Assembly: GCF_000378405.1 (NCBI RefSeq)
Contig: NZ_KB899636.1
Location: 775,883 to 827,896, forward strand
Reading direction: 5' to 3'
Length of the DNA stretch: 52,014 nt
DNA from: Succinimonas amylolytica DSM 2873
GTDB lineage: Bacteria > Pseudomonadota > Gammaproteobacteria > Enterobacterales > Succinivibrionaceae
Part shown: piece after piece, positions 38,656 to 48,711 of the stretch
How the letters are laid out: each line of letters starts with the position of its first letter
Numbering within the stretch: the first letter of the stretch is position 1
The notes under the pieces: generated by a model
Seen by the model: the letters and a program-made list of their open reading frames with translations, nothing else
The model's database searches: none
What the model was told of the DNA's origin: nothing
Program-made: the position numbers and the translations under genes

Positions 38656-39081
38656 TCAGAATTCAAACTTCGGACGTTCGTATTTGCGGGAAAGCTTAAC
38701 TTCGTCTCCTTTCTCCTGCATGATATCCTCAAGCTTTTCCGAGGCCTCCTGCACCTTGTCTTTAAGATCTTCAGCAGCAGATTCGGCGGTAATGCAATTT
38801 TCGCTGTCTGGTCCAGCCTTGCATTCCTCCTCCATAACCTTTAGGGCCTCGTTGTATTTTTCAGTAAAGTAACGGAATTCAAGATCATCAGGAGCCTTAG
38901 TGCTGAAACCATGCTCATCGGCAAAAATGTAAAACCACGGATGTCCCCAATCCCATCTTGGAAAGATAAACTCCACAGCGTTGTCAGCTGTTTTGTACAG
39001 AGACGTGGCATAATTCAGCTGTCCCATTGACACTAAAAGTGCCAGTATGAGAACTGTGTAGATAACGACCTTGAAAAACAT
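38656..39081 (-). CDS. Small membrane-anchored protein of unknown function
   Basis: 141 residues. One N-terminal hydrophobic segment (VVIYTVLILALLVSM) with no clear cleavage site, so a membrane anchor or uncleaved signal is likely. An aromatic stretch follows (FIFPRWDWGHPWFYIFAD), then a charged helical part (about 75-130) with two Cys and EDLKDKVQEASEKLEDI-type coiled coil. No family recognised. Convergent with alr and sharing its terminator; upstream of it lies the 3' end of nadC, read in the same direction. Confidence 0.65.
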   Translation of the reverse strand: MFFKVVIYTVLILALLVSMGQLNYATSLYKTADNAVEFIFPRWDWGHPWFYIFADEHGFSTKAPDDLEFRYFTEKYNEALKVMEEECKAGPDSENCITAESAAEDLKDKVQEASEKLEDIMQEKGDEVKLSRKYERPKFEF

Positions 39082-39232
39082 GTTGCAAACTCACTTATTA
39101 TCGGTTTTGCCTGATCGGCGGTTTAATGCGGACTACAGGGACATATCACTGGATAGATTATATGAAAAAAAGCCGCTAGTTGGCATAAATTTGACCCGAA
39201 AAACCGCATTTTTATCACATTTAGACGTTTTG

Positions 39233-40180
<948 letters not shown>

Positions 40181-40338
40181 TCAAAAAGCCCCTGAAAATC
40201 AGGATGGCAAATTCGACGGCAGCGAATTCATTTCCATGCAAATCCAGCGGCAATTAATGATATAATCCGCTCCTGTTTTATGTCGGCGGTGTACCCCGTC
40301 CCCATTGCAGTCTGTTAACCGTTTAGGAAATAAAGCAA

Positions 40339-41455
40339 ATGCTGGAAATATCAGCTCAGGAAAACCGTTTGTCAGCTCTCAGAGCGCGTGCTGACGTGCT
40401 CAGGGGGTATCTTTGACCTTGATGCGAAGAAAGAACGCCTTGAAGAGGTAAATGCGCTGCTTGCAGAACCGTCAGTATGGAATGATCGGGAAAAGTTTCA
40501 GAATCTCAGCAAGGAGAAAATCTCACTGGACTCTTGTCTGGACATGTTTCAGGCTATAGATCAGGGATTTCAGGACACTGAGGATCTTATCCAGATGACC
40601 CGGGAAGAAGAGGCTGAAAATCCTGAAGAGGCCCAGGCCTCATATGATGAAGCTGAATCTGAAATGAAGAAGCTTGATGGACGTCTCGGCGAACTGGAGT
40701 TTCAAAGGATGTTTTCCGGTGAAAATGATGCACGGGACTGTTACATGGATATCCAGTCGGGATCCGGGGGAACAGAGGCTCAGGATTGGGCCAGCATGGT
40801 TATGAGAATGTATCTCAAGTTTGCTGAAAAGAACGGGTTCAAGAGCGAGATTATCGAGCTTTCCGAGGGAGATGTGGCCGGTATCAAGTCTGTGACTATT
40901 AAGTTTACAGGCGATCATGCCTACGGCTGGTTCCGTACGGAAACAGGGGTACACCGGCTGGTGAGAAAATCTCCGTTTGATTCCGGAAACAGGAGGCATA
41001 CTTCCTTCTGTTCTGCGTTTGTCTATCCGGATGTGGAGGACAATATCAATATTGAAATCAATCCTGCCGATCTTCGCATAGATGTATTCCGTTCTTCCGG
41101 AGCAGGCGGACAGCACATTAATAAAACTGATTCTGCAGTGCGCATAACCCACATTCCTACCAATACAGTGGTTTCATGTCAGAATGAGCGTTCCCAGTTT
41201 CAGAACCGGGATCAGGCTATGAAGCAGCTCCGTGCCAAGCTGTATGAACTGGAGCTTCGTAAGAAAGAAGCCGAGAAGCAGGCTCTGGAGGATTCCAAGG
41301 CTGATATTGGATGGGGCAGTCAGATTCGCTCCTACGTTCTGGATGATTCCCGCATCAAGGATCTCAGAACCAATTACGAGGTCAGCGACACGCAGTCGGT
41401 GCTGAATGGGGATTTGAAGGGTTTTATCGAAGAGAGCCTAAAGGCAGGTCTTTAA
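40339..41455 (+). CDS. prfB: Peptide chain release factor 2, programmed +1 frameshift
   Basis: 371 residues after a frameshift. The first frame runs from ATG 40339 for 25 codons to CTT (40411-40413), then an in-frame TGA at 40414-40416. Slipping forward one base at AGGGGGTATCTTTGAC continues as Asp-Leu-Asp to the stop at 41455. The internal Shine-Dalgarno (AGGGGG), the CTT slip codon and the TGA-C context are the classic RF2 autoregulation set. RF2 reads UGA and UAA; it has SPF (anticodon-like tripeptide, in VRKSPFDSG) and GAGGQH (peptide release). Followed by lysS after 17 nt. Confidence 0.97.
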
Positions 41456-41472
41456 AATAGTGAGTAATAATT

Positions 41473-42990
41473 ATGGAAAATCAGGAACAGGATCTTACAA
41501 ACGAGCTTAATGTCCGTCACGAGAAGCTAGAGAAGCTTCGTCAGGAAGGAAATGCTTTTCCGAATGATTTTAGACGTGACCATATTTCCTCTCAGATCCG
41601 TGAGAAGTACGAAGCCCTTGACAATGAGATCCTTGAAGCCGAGAAATATCCGGTAAAGATTGCCGGGCGTCTGGTTGCCCGCCGTATTATGGGCAAGGCA
41701 TCCTTCGGCAGCATTCAGGATATGGGTGGCAGAATTCAGATATATGCTTCCCGGGATTCTCTGCCGGATGGAGTGTATCAGGATGTTTTCAAAAAGCTTG
41801 ATCTAGGTGATATTATTGGTGCTGAAGGCTATGTATTCAAGACCAAGACCGGAGAGCTGTCTGTGCACCTTTCCGCAGTCAGATTGCTCACCAAAGCTCT
41901 GCGTCCGCTGCCTGAAAAGTTTAAGGGGCTACAGGATCAGGAAGCCCGTTGCCGTCAGAGATATTTGGATCTGATCGCTAATGAGAAATCCCGCAATACC
42001 TTCATCATGAGATCCCGTATTATTCAGGAGATCCGCAGATATATGACGGATCACATGTTTATGGAAGTGGAAACTCCGATGATGCAGACGATCCCTGGTG
42101 GTGCTTCGGCTCGGCCTTTCATTACTCACCACAATGCTCTGGATATGGATATGTATCTCCGTATTGCTCCGGAGCTTTTCCTTAAGAGACTTGTTGTCGG
42201 CGGTTTTGAAAGAGTTTTTGAGATCAACAGGAATTTCCGTAACGAGGGCATTGATGTCCGGCATAATCCGGAATTTACCATGATGGAGTTCTATATGGCC
42301 TATCATGATTTCAATGATCTTATAGATCTTACCGAAGATCTCCTGAAAACCCTGGCCGGCAAGATTCTGGGCGATACCAGAATACATTATGCCCGTGAGG
42401 GCGAAGAAGGCTTCGATATTGATTTCGGCAAGCCTTTCGACCGTCTGACAATGAAGGAAGCCATTCTTAAGTATAACAGCTGGATCAGCCCTGAGGATTT
42501 GGAAGATTTTGATCGGGCAAAGGCAATTGTGGAAAAGCTTCATGTAGATATTCTCAGTACCTGGAAGCTGGGCCATCTGGTTTCCGCAATTTTTGAGGAG
42601 ACCGTTGAAGATAAGCTTATCAATCCGACCTTTATTACTCAGTATCCTTTTGAGATTTCGCCATTAGCAAGAAGAAACGATCAGAATCCTGACTATACAG
42701 ATCGCTTTGAGTTCTATATTGCCGGCCGTGAACTTGGTAACGCCTTCTCCGAGCTGAATGATGCCGAGGATCAGGCTGCCCGTTTCAGAGCTCAGGTGGA
42801 GCAGAAGAATGCTGGCGATGATGAGGCTATGTACTATGACGGAGACTTTATCACAGCCCTGGAGCACGGGCTTCCTCCGACTGCCGGAGAAGGAATTGGC
42901 ATTGATCGGCTGGTAATGCTTTTCACCAATAGTCATACCATTCGCGATGTCATTCTTTTCCCGACATTGCGGCCCACAGTTAAAAAGTAG
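41473..42990 (+). CDS. lysS: Lysyl-tRNA synthetase, class II
   Basis: 505 residues. N-terminal OB-fold (about 60-165) with VAGR-type [17 protein letters not shown]. Class II core: [38 protein letters not shown] (motif 1), [20 protein letters not shown] (motif 2) and [11 protein letters not shown] (motif 3). It charges tRNA-Lys. It forms an operon with prfB as in E. coli and ends at a terminator. Confidence 0.98.
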   Translation: MENQEQDLTNELNVRHEKLEKLRQEGNAFPNDFRRDHISSQIREKYEALDNEILEAEKYPVKIAGRLVARRIMGKASFGSIQDMGGRIQIYASRDSLPDGVYQDVFKKLDLGDIIGAEGYVFKTKTGELSVHLSAVRLLTKALRPLPEKFKGLQDQEARCRQRYLDLIANEKSRNTFIMRSRIIQEIRRYMTDHMFMEVETPMMQTIPGGASARPFITHHNALDMDMYLRIAPELFLKRLVVGGFERVFEINRNFRNEGIDVRHNPEFTMMEFYMAYHDFNDLIDLTEDLLKTLAGKILGDTRIHYAREGEEGFDIDFGKPFDRLTMKEAILKYNSWISPEDLEDFDRAKAIVEKLHVDILSTWKLGHLVSAIFEETVEDKLINPTFITQYPFEISPLARRNDQNPDYTDRFEFYIAGRELGNAFSELNDAEDQAARFRAQVEQKNAGDDEAMYYDGDFITALEHGLPPTAGEGIGIDRLVMLFTNSHTIRDVILFPTLRPTVKK

Positions 42991-43015
42991 TTAAAATATC
43001 TGCTGTGAAAATGAA

Positions 43016-43044
43016 AAGAAGGGGGACAGGTTCTCCCTTTTTGT
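43016..43044 (+). terminator. Rho-independent terminator after lysS
   Basis: AAGGGGGA / TCTCCCTT stem around a 5-nt loop, followed by T's. An extended -10 for dapA (TGTTATAAT, 43042-43050) follows at once. Confidence 0.8.
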
Positions 43045-43050
43045 TATAAT
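43042..43050 (+). promoter_or_regulatory. Extended -10 promoter of dapA
   Basis: TG-T-TATAAT at 43042-43050, about 40 nt before dapA. No -35 is visible because the lysS terminator occupies that position, so an extended -10 promoter is likely. Confidence 0.55.
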
Positions 43051-43089
43051 TACTGACCATAAAGACCGTGTTTTGCTGAGGATTAAAAA

Positions 43090-43965
43090 ATGATTCATGG
43101 TTCAATTGTAGCCCTGGTTACTCCGTTTAAAGACGGAAAGCTTGATGAAGATGCTTTGCGCCGTATGGTGGCGTGGCATGTGGAACAGGGAACTGATGGC
43201 ATAGTCCCTGTAGGAACCACCGGTGAATGTCCTACACTGTCTCATGATGAGCATTTCCGGGTTATTGAGATTACTTCCGAAGTTGCCAAGGGGAAGTGTG
43301 CTATTATTGCCGGAGCCGGTTCCAATAATCCTGTAGAGGCCATTGAGTATACCCGTGCAGCGGAAAAATTTGGCGCCGATGCTACCCTTCATATTGCCGG
43401 ATATTACAACCGTCCCAATCAGGATGGTCTCTATGCCCATTTCAAAATGGTGCATGATGCCACAAATATTCCCATTATTCTTTATAACGTTCCGGGACGG
43501 GCTGTGGTTAACATACAGCCGGATACCGTGGCGCGTCTTGCTGAACTCCCTCGGGTAATCGGCATTAAGGATGCCACCGGAGATCTGGCACGGCCGTGGA
43601 TTGAAAGACTCAAGGTCAGGAAGAAGGATTTTATCTGGCTGTCTGGAGAAGATGCCACTGCAGTAAGCTATGATGTGGCCGGAGGGACAGGTGTGATTTC
43701 CGTTACTGCTAATGTGGCTCCGCGTTTGGTGCACGAGGTGCAGGAGCTCTGTCTTGCTGAACGCTATGCTGAGGCCAGAGACAAGCAGGATCGTCTGACG
43801 AGGCTACACAAGCTGATGTTTAAGGAGCCTAGCCCGGCGGGTGCGAAGTATGCCTGTTCGCTTCTTGGTCTTTGTACTGAAGAGTGTCGCCTGCCTATTA
43901 CTCCGTTGTCTCAGGAAACAAAGAATGAGATAAAAGCGGAAATGGAGGCTTTGAGCCTGATCTGA
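43090..43965 (+). CDS. dapA: 4-hydroxy-tetrahydrodipicolinate synthase
   Basis: 291 residues, normal length. Condenses pyruvate with aspartate semialdehyde at the head of the lysine/diaminopimelate branch. Motifs: SIVALVTPF, VGTTGECPTLSHDEH, the YNVPGRAVVNI loop with the active-site Tyr, and GIKDATGD with the Schiff-base Lys. Class I aldolase barrel. It stands in its own transcription unit with promoter and terminator. Confidence 0.97.
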   Translation: MIHGSIVALVTPFKDGKLDEDALRRMVAWHVEQGTDGIVPVGTTGECPTLSHDEHFRVIEITSEVAKGKCAIIAGAGSNNPVEAIEYTRAAEKFGADATLHIAGYYNRPNQDGLYAHFKMVHDATNIPIILYNVPGRAVVNIQPDTVARLAELPRVIGIKDATGDLARPWIERLKVRKKDFIWLSGEDATAVSYDVAGGTGVISVTANVAPRLVHEVQELCLAERYAEARDKQDRLTRLHKLMFKEPSPAGAKYACSLLGLCTEECRLPITPLSQETKNEIKAEMEALSLI

Positions 43966-43998
43966 TGCTTTTTGCGAAGGACGCAGGGATAAAATTTG

Positions 43999-44036
43999 AG
44001 GCTTTATCCATTACACTGTGGATAGAGCCTTTTTTA
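43999..44036 (+). terminator. Rho-independent terminator after dapA
   Basis: AGGCTTTATCCA (43999-44010) / TGGATAGAGCCT (44019-44030), one mismatch, followed by six T. Confidence 0.93.
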
Positions 44037-44064
44037 GCTTTACCGGTTATATGGGATTACAAGA

Positions 44065-44895
44065 ATGTCTGAAAATGCAACTTCGGATGGAAGTGACGTT
44101 TTCGCTTATGCGGAAAATTCGGAAATTAAATCGCCCGGGATTGTAAGAGAACTGGATGAGAACGGTTCCTATGTCCGGCACCGGCTGTCGTCTGCCGATG
44201 CCGAACAGGATTATCGGAACCGACGCATTAAAAGCTTTGTGGTGCGGGAGGGGCGTTTAACAGCCGGACAGGAGCATGCTCTGACCGAATATTGGAAGGA
44301 TTACGGTATTGATTATCAGGACCGGCCGCTGGATATTTCCGGGGTATTTGGAAGAGTGGCTCCTCTGGCTCTGGAGATTGGTTTCGGCATGGGAAAATCG
44401 CTGGTGGAGATGGCAGTCAGGGATCCGGTACGGGATTTTATAGGAATTGAAGTGCATACTCCAGGAGTGGGGGCCTGCATTATGGCCGCTCATGAGGCAG
44501 GTATTTCAAATCTCCGGGTTATTCATTACGATGCAGTGGATGTGCTCAGCAACATGATTCCCGACGGGGTAATTGACCGGTTGCAGCTTTACTTTCCGGA
44601 TCCGTGGCACAAGGCCAGACACAAAAAGCGTCGTCTGGTGAAGCCTGATTTTATGGATTTGATTATTCCGAAGCTCGCGGTGTGTGGCATTATTCACATG
44701 GCTACTGACTGGGAACCATATGCGCAACAGATGCTGGAGGTTCAGAGTGAGGATTCCAGGATTGAAAATCTTTCTCCGGACGGTACTTTTGTTGAAAGGC
44801 CTGATTATCGGCCGCTGACAAAATTCGAAGCCCGGGGGCAGAGACTGGGACACGGGGTATGGGATTTGCTTTTCAGGAAAAAACAATGCAATTAA
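44065..44895 (+). CDS. trmB: tRNA (guanine-N7)-methyltransferase
   Basis: 276 residues, longer at its N-terminus than E. coli TrmB (239). The SAM-binding core reads LALEIGFGMGKSLVEMA, then FIGIEVHTPGVGACI. The acidic/aromatic LYFPDPWHKARHKKRRL motif is the family hallmark, and TKFEARGQRLGHGVWDLLF ends it. It methylates G46 in the tRNA variable loop. It starts an operon in which its last codons overlap the next gene by 10 nt. Confidence 0.96.
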   Translation: MSENATSDGSDVFAYAENSEIKSPGIVRELDENGSYVRHRLSSADAEQDYRNRRIKSFVVREGRLTAGQEHALTEYWKDYGIDYQDRPLDISGVFGRVAPLALEIGFGMGKSLVEMAVRDPVRDFIGIEVHTPGVGACIMAAHEAGISNLRVIHYDAVDVLSNMIPDGVIDRLQLYFPDPWHKARHKKRRLVKPDFMDLIIPKLAVCGIIHMATDWEPYAQQMLEVQSEDSRIENLSPDGTFVERPDYRPLTKFEARGQRLGHGVWDLLFRKKQCN

Positions 44896-45890
44896 GTGAA
44901 AGATTCCGGGAACTTGATTCCTGGTATCGAGGGATTTGCCCTGATGACATGATGTCTCTGGAGATGGTGAGCGGTGACGCCTCATTTCGTAAATTTTACC
45001 GGAGCAGACATGGTATTCTGATGGATGCTCCTCCGGAAACTGAAAAAAATCGCGAATTTATGGAATACAGCCGCTTGCTGAATTCTGCCGGAGTGCTGGC
45101 GCCAGAGGTTCTGGCTGCTGATATTTCCCGAGGGTTCCTTTTAGTTTCGGATCTCGGAAATAACACCTTTGCTTCCGTACGCACATCAGAAAACGAAAAA
45201 GTTCTTTATGAAAGAGCCACGGATCTCCTGATAAACATGACACGAGTGCCGTGTGCCACACTCCCCCCCTATGATCAGGCATTTCTGGATCGTGAGGCTG
45301 GTATTTGTCTGGAATGGTATTTTGAAAAAGGAGAAGGACAGTCTCTTCGCGGGAATACCCTTGAAACCTTTGACCATATGAAGGATCTTTGGAGTCGGGT
45401 ATTTCTAGAGCAACCGGTTATTGCGGTGCACCGGGACTACCACAGCAGGAATATTATGGTTCTTAAAGACGGTTCTCTTGCGGTGGTGGATTTTCAGGAC
45501 ATGGTTAGGGGCCCGCTGACATATGATCTGGTATCTCTTGTTGGAGACTGTTATTATGAACTGTCCCAGGAGCTTCGGGATGATCTTCTTGGGAGAGCCT
45601 ATGACAATTATAGCCACGCGGGCTTTCTGTCCGGAGTTTCCTACGGCCATTTTGAAAGATGGTGTGATTTCACCATGCTGCAGCGTCATGTGAAATGCGT
45701 CGGCATTTTTCGCCGTCTTTATCTTCGTGACGGTAAATCCGGCTATCTTAAGGATATTCCCCGGGTTATGAGATACATAAAATCCTGCACTGAAAAGTAC
45801 GGAGAACTGAAACCTCTCTGGGATCTGTTCTCCGGTACGGAATATGGAATTTCTGTGGAAAAATCGGAGAATGTATGCATACGGCAATGA
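44886..45890 (+). CDS. amgK: Anomeric MurNAc/GlcNAc kinase AmgK-like phosphotransferase
   Basis: 334 residues from the ATG with AGGA 7 nt upstream; ATG at 44859 would overlap trmB more deeply. It has the APH/choline kinase fold: SGDASFRKFYR near the N-terminus, LVSDLGNNTF, then IAVHRDYHSRNIMV (catalytic loop) and AVVDFQDMVRGPLTYDLVSL (metal Asp). Members next to murU phosphorylate MurNAc or GlcNAc at the anomeric carbon in cell-wall recycling, bypassing the MurQ route. The pairing with murU by a 16-nt overlap supports this assignment; the substrate has not been shown here. Confidence 0.88.
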   Translation: MQLSERFRELDSWYRGICPDDMMSLEMVSGDASFRKFYRSRHGILMDAPPETEKNREFMEYSRLLNSAGVLAPEVLAADISRGFLLVSDLGNNTFASVRTSENEKVLYERATDLLINMTRVPCATLPPYDQAFLDREAGICLEWYFEKGEGQSLRGNTLETFDHMKDLWSRVFLEQPVIAVHRDYHSRNIMVLKDGSLAVVDFQDMVRGPLTYDLVSLVGDCYYELSQELRDDLLGRAYDNYSHAGFLSGVSYGHFERWCDFTMLQRHVKCVGIFRRLYLRDGKSGYLKDIPRVMRYIKSCTEKYGELKPLWDLFSGTEYGISVEKSENVCIRQ

Positions 45891-46570
45891 TTCTTGCTGC
45901 CGGACGCGGAGAAAGAATGCGTCCTTTGACTGATACTATCCCGAAGCCTCTTCTGAAGGTGGGAGGAAAACCTCTTATGGTTTACCATATCGAGCGTCTT
46001 GTCAGCCTGGGGATATGTCATATAGTGATAAATCATGCCTGGCTGGGAAAATGTATTGAATCGTTTCTGGGCGATGGCAGCCGTTACGGGGCAAAAATTG
46101 AGTACTCTCCCGAGATTCCCGGTGGCCTGGAGACCCTTGGAGGGCTCAGACACGCACTGCCTCTTTTGGGCGAGGAGCCGATACTGGCGGTGAATGGGGA
46201 TATCTATACGGAATATGATTTTAGAAAACTAACGAATCTTTCCATGAATGATCGGGACTGTCACATGGTGCTGGTTCCCAATCCTCCACACCATCCTGCC
46301 GGTGATTTTTCCCTGAATGCAGACGGTGTGGTTATGGATATGCCTGGGTATACCTTTAGTGGGATAGCAGTTTATCGTCCCGCTGTCTTCAGAGATGTTC
46401 CCGAGGGACGGGCTCCCCTGAAGCCTTTTTTTCAGAAGCTCATTCATGAAGGTCGGATATCTGGCGAAGTGTCGGATGCCTTTTGGTGCGATGTAGGAAC
46501 GCCAGAGCGGCTTCGGGAGCTTGACAGGAGTCTCAGAGCCGGTCTTGACAGCGGGGAGGAACATATCTGA
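45875..46570 (+). CDS. murU: N-acetylmuramate alpha-1-phosphate uridylyltransferase
   Basis: 231 residues, GGAG 5-6 nt before the ATG. Nucleotidyltransferase start MILAAGRGERMRPLTDTIPKPLL (consensus loop plus Lys). VNGDIYTEYDF carries the metal Asp, and WCDVGTPERLRELD ends the core. It turns MurNAc-1-P from AmgK into UDP-MurNAc, feeding recycled sugar back into peptidoglycan. Because this bypasses MurA and MurB, organisms with it can tolerate fosfomycin better (known for Pseudomonas). Overlaps amgK by 16 nt and djlA by 1 nt. Confidence 0.92.
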   Translation: MHTAMILAAGRGERMRPLTDTIPKPLLKVGGKPLMVYHIERLVSLGICHIVINHAWLGKCIESFLGDGSRYGAKIEYSPEIPGGLETLGGLRHALPLLGEEPILAVNGDIYTEYDFRKLTNLSMNDRDCHMVLVPNPPHHPAGDFSLNADGVVMDMPGYTFSGIAVYRPAVFRDVPEGRAPLKPFFQKLIHEGRISGEVSDAFWCDVGTPERLRELDRSLRAGLDSGEEHI

Positions 46571-47496
46571 TGCCGGAATTTCTGCGAGTGTTTTTAGGGT
46601 TCGGGATCAGGCTCCTTACTGCGTGTCTGATTGTTTTTATCTATATTCAGATTTTCGGGATAATTTTTTCGCCGTTTTTCTTGCTGGGGCTGTTTCTATT
46701 TTTTTTTGGGGTTCCCTGTTCTATTGCCATGCTGGGATTTGCTTATGTGCTGGAAAGAAAGCACAATCCTTGGTATGGCCCCAGGAAACTTACGGCGGAG
46801 GAACGCAATATTTTGCAGACCGGAACCTTCAGACTTGCTGGATATGTTGCTGCCGGTGAAGGGGCGGTCAGTTCCGAGCATGTTGCCAAGGTAAAGGAAT
46901 ATATGCAGGTTCTGACTTCGGATTCCGTGCGAAGGGCAGAACTATTCAGGGCTTTTGAGGAAGGTAAGGCGGGGGGATATGATCCAGAGCCTGACTGCCT
47001 GGCCATCAGAACCGCGGTGCATGATGGCAGAGTTTTTAAACACCGGTTAGTGGAATTCCTGATTGAGGTTCTTTTTGCGGACGGGGTGATGCAGCCCGGG
47101 GGGTATTCCCGCCTCGCCAGTGTGTCGTTCAATCTCAAGGTTCCCACTTATGTTATGGAACGGCTTATCAGGCAGGCTCAGGCCATTGCCCAGTTTAAGA
47201 GTTTCTTTAACGCGGGAGGATTCAGTTCTCAGGATCGCTTTTACCAGAGTAACTCCGGAGGTCAGAATTCCTATGTCCCACATAACGATATTGTGAATGC
47301 TTACAAGGTTATTGGGGTTCCCGATGGTTCTGATTTTGAGACTGTCAAGAAGGCCTATCACCGCATGATGCGCAAGTATCACCCTGACAGGCTGCAGGCT
47401 CAGGGGGTGAGTGAGGAGATGATGCGTGCCTATACTGAAAAAGCTCAGAATATTCAGCAGGCCTACGACCTTTTAAAAAGACATCTCAATAATTGA
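46570..47496 (+). CDS. djlA: Co-chaperone DjlA
   Basis: 308 residues. N-terminal membrane segments (about 5-60), then the charged TerB-like domain (about 80-190; VEFLIEVLFADGVMQPGGYSRL). A Ser/Gly-rich linker is followed by a C-terminal J domain (about 240-308) with YHPDRLQAQG containing HPD. DjlA is an inner-membrane J protein that works with DnaK and affects envelope signalling. It starts on the last base of murU (TGATG overlap) and ends the operon. Confidence 0.93.
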   Translation: MPEFLRVFLGFGIRLLTACLIVFIYIQIFGIIFSPFFLLGLFLFFFGVPCSIAMLGFAYVLERKHNPWYGPRKLTAEERNILQTGTFRLAGYVAAGEGAVSSEHVAKVKEYMQVLTSDSVRRAELFRAFEEGKAGGYDPEPDCLAIRTAVHDGRVFKHRLVEFLIEVLFADGVMQPGGYSRLASVSFNLKVPTYVMERLIRQAQAIAQFKSFFNAGGFSSQDRFYQSNSGGQNSYVPHNDIVNAYKVIGVPDGSDFETVKKAYHRMMRKYHPDRLQAQGVSEEMMRAYTEKAQNIQQAYDLLKRHLNN

Positions 47497-47531
47497 CATT
47501 CTCCCATGGCGGGAATTTCAAATATACATGA

Positions 47532-47566
47532 GCCCGCGTTTTTCTGACATGCGCGGGCCTTCATTT
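47532..47566. terminator. Terminator-like hairpin after djlA
   Basis: GCCCGCG (47532-47538) / CGCGGGC (47552-47558), 13-nt loop, weak T-tract (CTTCATTT). The gene on its right is read toward it, so it may serve both strands. Confidence 0.75.
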
Positions 47567-47618
47567 ATATGATGTCTGGAGCAGACGTTTGAATTCACTG
47601 CTGTGAATGTAGTTTTGT

Positions 47619-48584
47619 TCAGACGATTCTGTTTCTTTCCTCTCCTCGGATAAAGGCCTCCATGTTTTTTACAAGCTCGCCTCCAATCTTTTTGATAGCT
47701 AGATCACCCAGCCATGCGGTATGCGGGGTAATAATAAGGTTACCGGTTTTCAGAAGCGGAAGAAGAGGATTATCAGGATCAGCAGGTTCCTTTTCAAGGG
47801 TGTCAAGTCCGGCACCTCCTAGGTGCTCCTGAATCAGAGCCTTTGCCAGTTCCTGCTCGCAGACGATGCCCCCCCGGCCGGTATTAATTAGCAATGCTCC
47901 GGGCTTCATTAGGGACAGCTCCTTTCCGGCGATGAGATTCCTGGTTTCTGGGAGGTAAGGGCAGTTTATGCTGATAACATCAGCCTCTTTCAGTCCTTGG
48001 TAAAACGGCACCCTTCCGGGACGGCATTCTGAAGCTTCCTTTCTTTCTGATACCATGATTTCCATATTAAAGCCATTACTTGCGATTTCGGCGATTCTTT
48101 TGCCAATGGCTCCCATACCGATAATGAGCAATTTTTTTCCGAAAAGATCGGTTATGGGATAATTCATTAGACAGAAATTATGCTGTTTGCTCCATGTAAG
48201 ATCGGAAACCCGTTCCCGGTATTTGATAATGTTTCGTGCCAGGGTCAGCATCATTCCTACGGCATGTTCTGCTACTGATTCAGTGCCGTACCCCCTGATA
48301 TTGGCCAGAGCCACGCCGTGTTCTTTACAGGCGGCGGTATCAATATTGTTGTATCCGGTGGCCAGCATGGCGATCATTCTAAGATCCGGGAGTTGGGCCA
48401 GTATTTCGGAGGTGATGCGGAGCTTGTTGATTATTAGGATCTGATATCCCTGAGCCTTTTGAACCAGTTCGTCCTGTGTGGTATGGTACAGGCGATCCCA
48501 GATATGGGGAAAATCCGGAGGAGGAAAGGCCATGTCGGGATGTTCGGTGTGGGCTTCGGGACTCAATATTCTGATGGTATTCAT
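47619..48584 (-). CDS. D-isomer-specific 2-hydroxyacid dehydrogenase
   Basis: 321 residues, AAGGAAG about 7 nt before the ATG. NAD-binding fold with LLIIGMGAIGKRIAEIA. The catalytic set is Arg in LLINTGRGGIVCE, Glu in GLDTLEKEPADP and His in ITPHTAWLGDLA. N-terminal NNIDTAACKEHGVALANIRGYGTESVAEH also fits. It reduces or oxidises a D-2-hydroxyacid such as glycerate, glyoxylate or lactate. The exact substrate cannot be read from sequence, although the length and motifs resemble glycerate dehydrogenases. Monocistronic. Confidence 0.9.
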   Translation of the reverse strand: MNTIRILSPEAHTEHPDMAFPPPDFPHIWDRLYHTTQDELVQKAQGYQILIINKLRITSEILAQLPDLRMIAMLATGYNNIDTAACKEHGVALANIRGYGTESVAEHAVGMMLTLARNIIKYRERVSDLTWSKQHNFCLMNYPITDLFGKKLLIIGMGAIGKRIAEIASNGFNMEIMVSERKEASECRPGRVPFYQGLKEADVISINCPYLPETRNLIAGKELSLMKPGALLINTGRGGIVCEQELAKALIQEHLGGAGLDTLEKEPADPDNPLLPLLKTGNLIITPHTAWLGDLAIKKIGGELVKNMEAFIRGEERNRIV

Positions 48585-48711
48585 GAGACTTCCTTAGAAA
48601 TTCTGGATACGGGGATCTATTTTACCTGTTGCGGGCACTGCAGTTCAAAGATGATTCTCTGTTAACTTGCCGGAGACAGTATTTTTTGTCTAAGCCTGTG
48701 TGGATTCACGA

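Noticed and set aside
40388-41455. prfB starting at 40388 in a single frame
   Set aside because: The complete RF2 frameshift site and an upstream frame from ATG 40339 are present, so the shorter start is an artefact.
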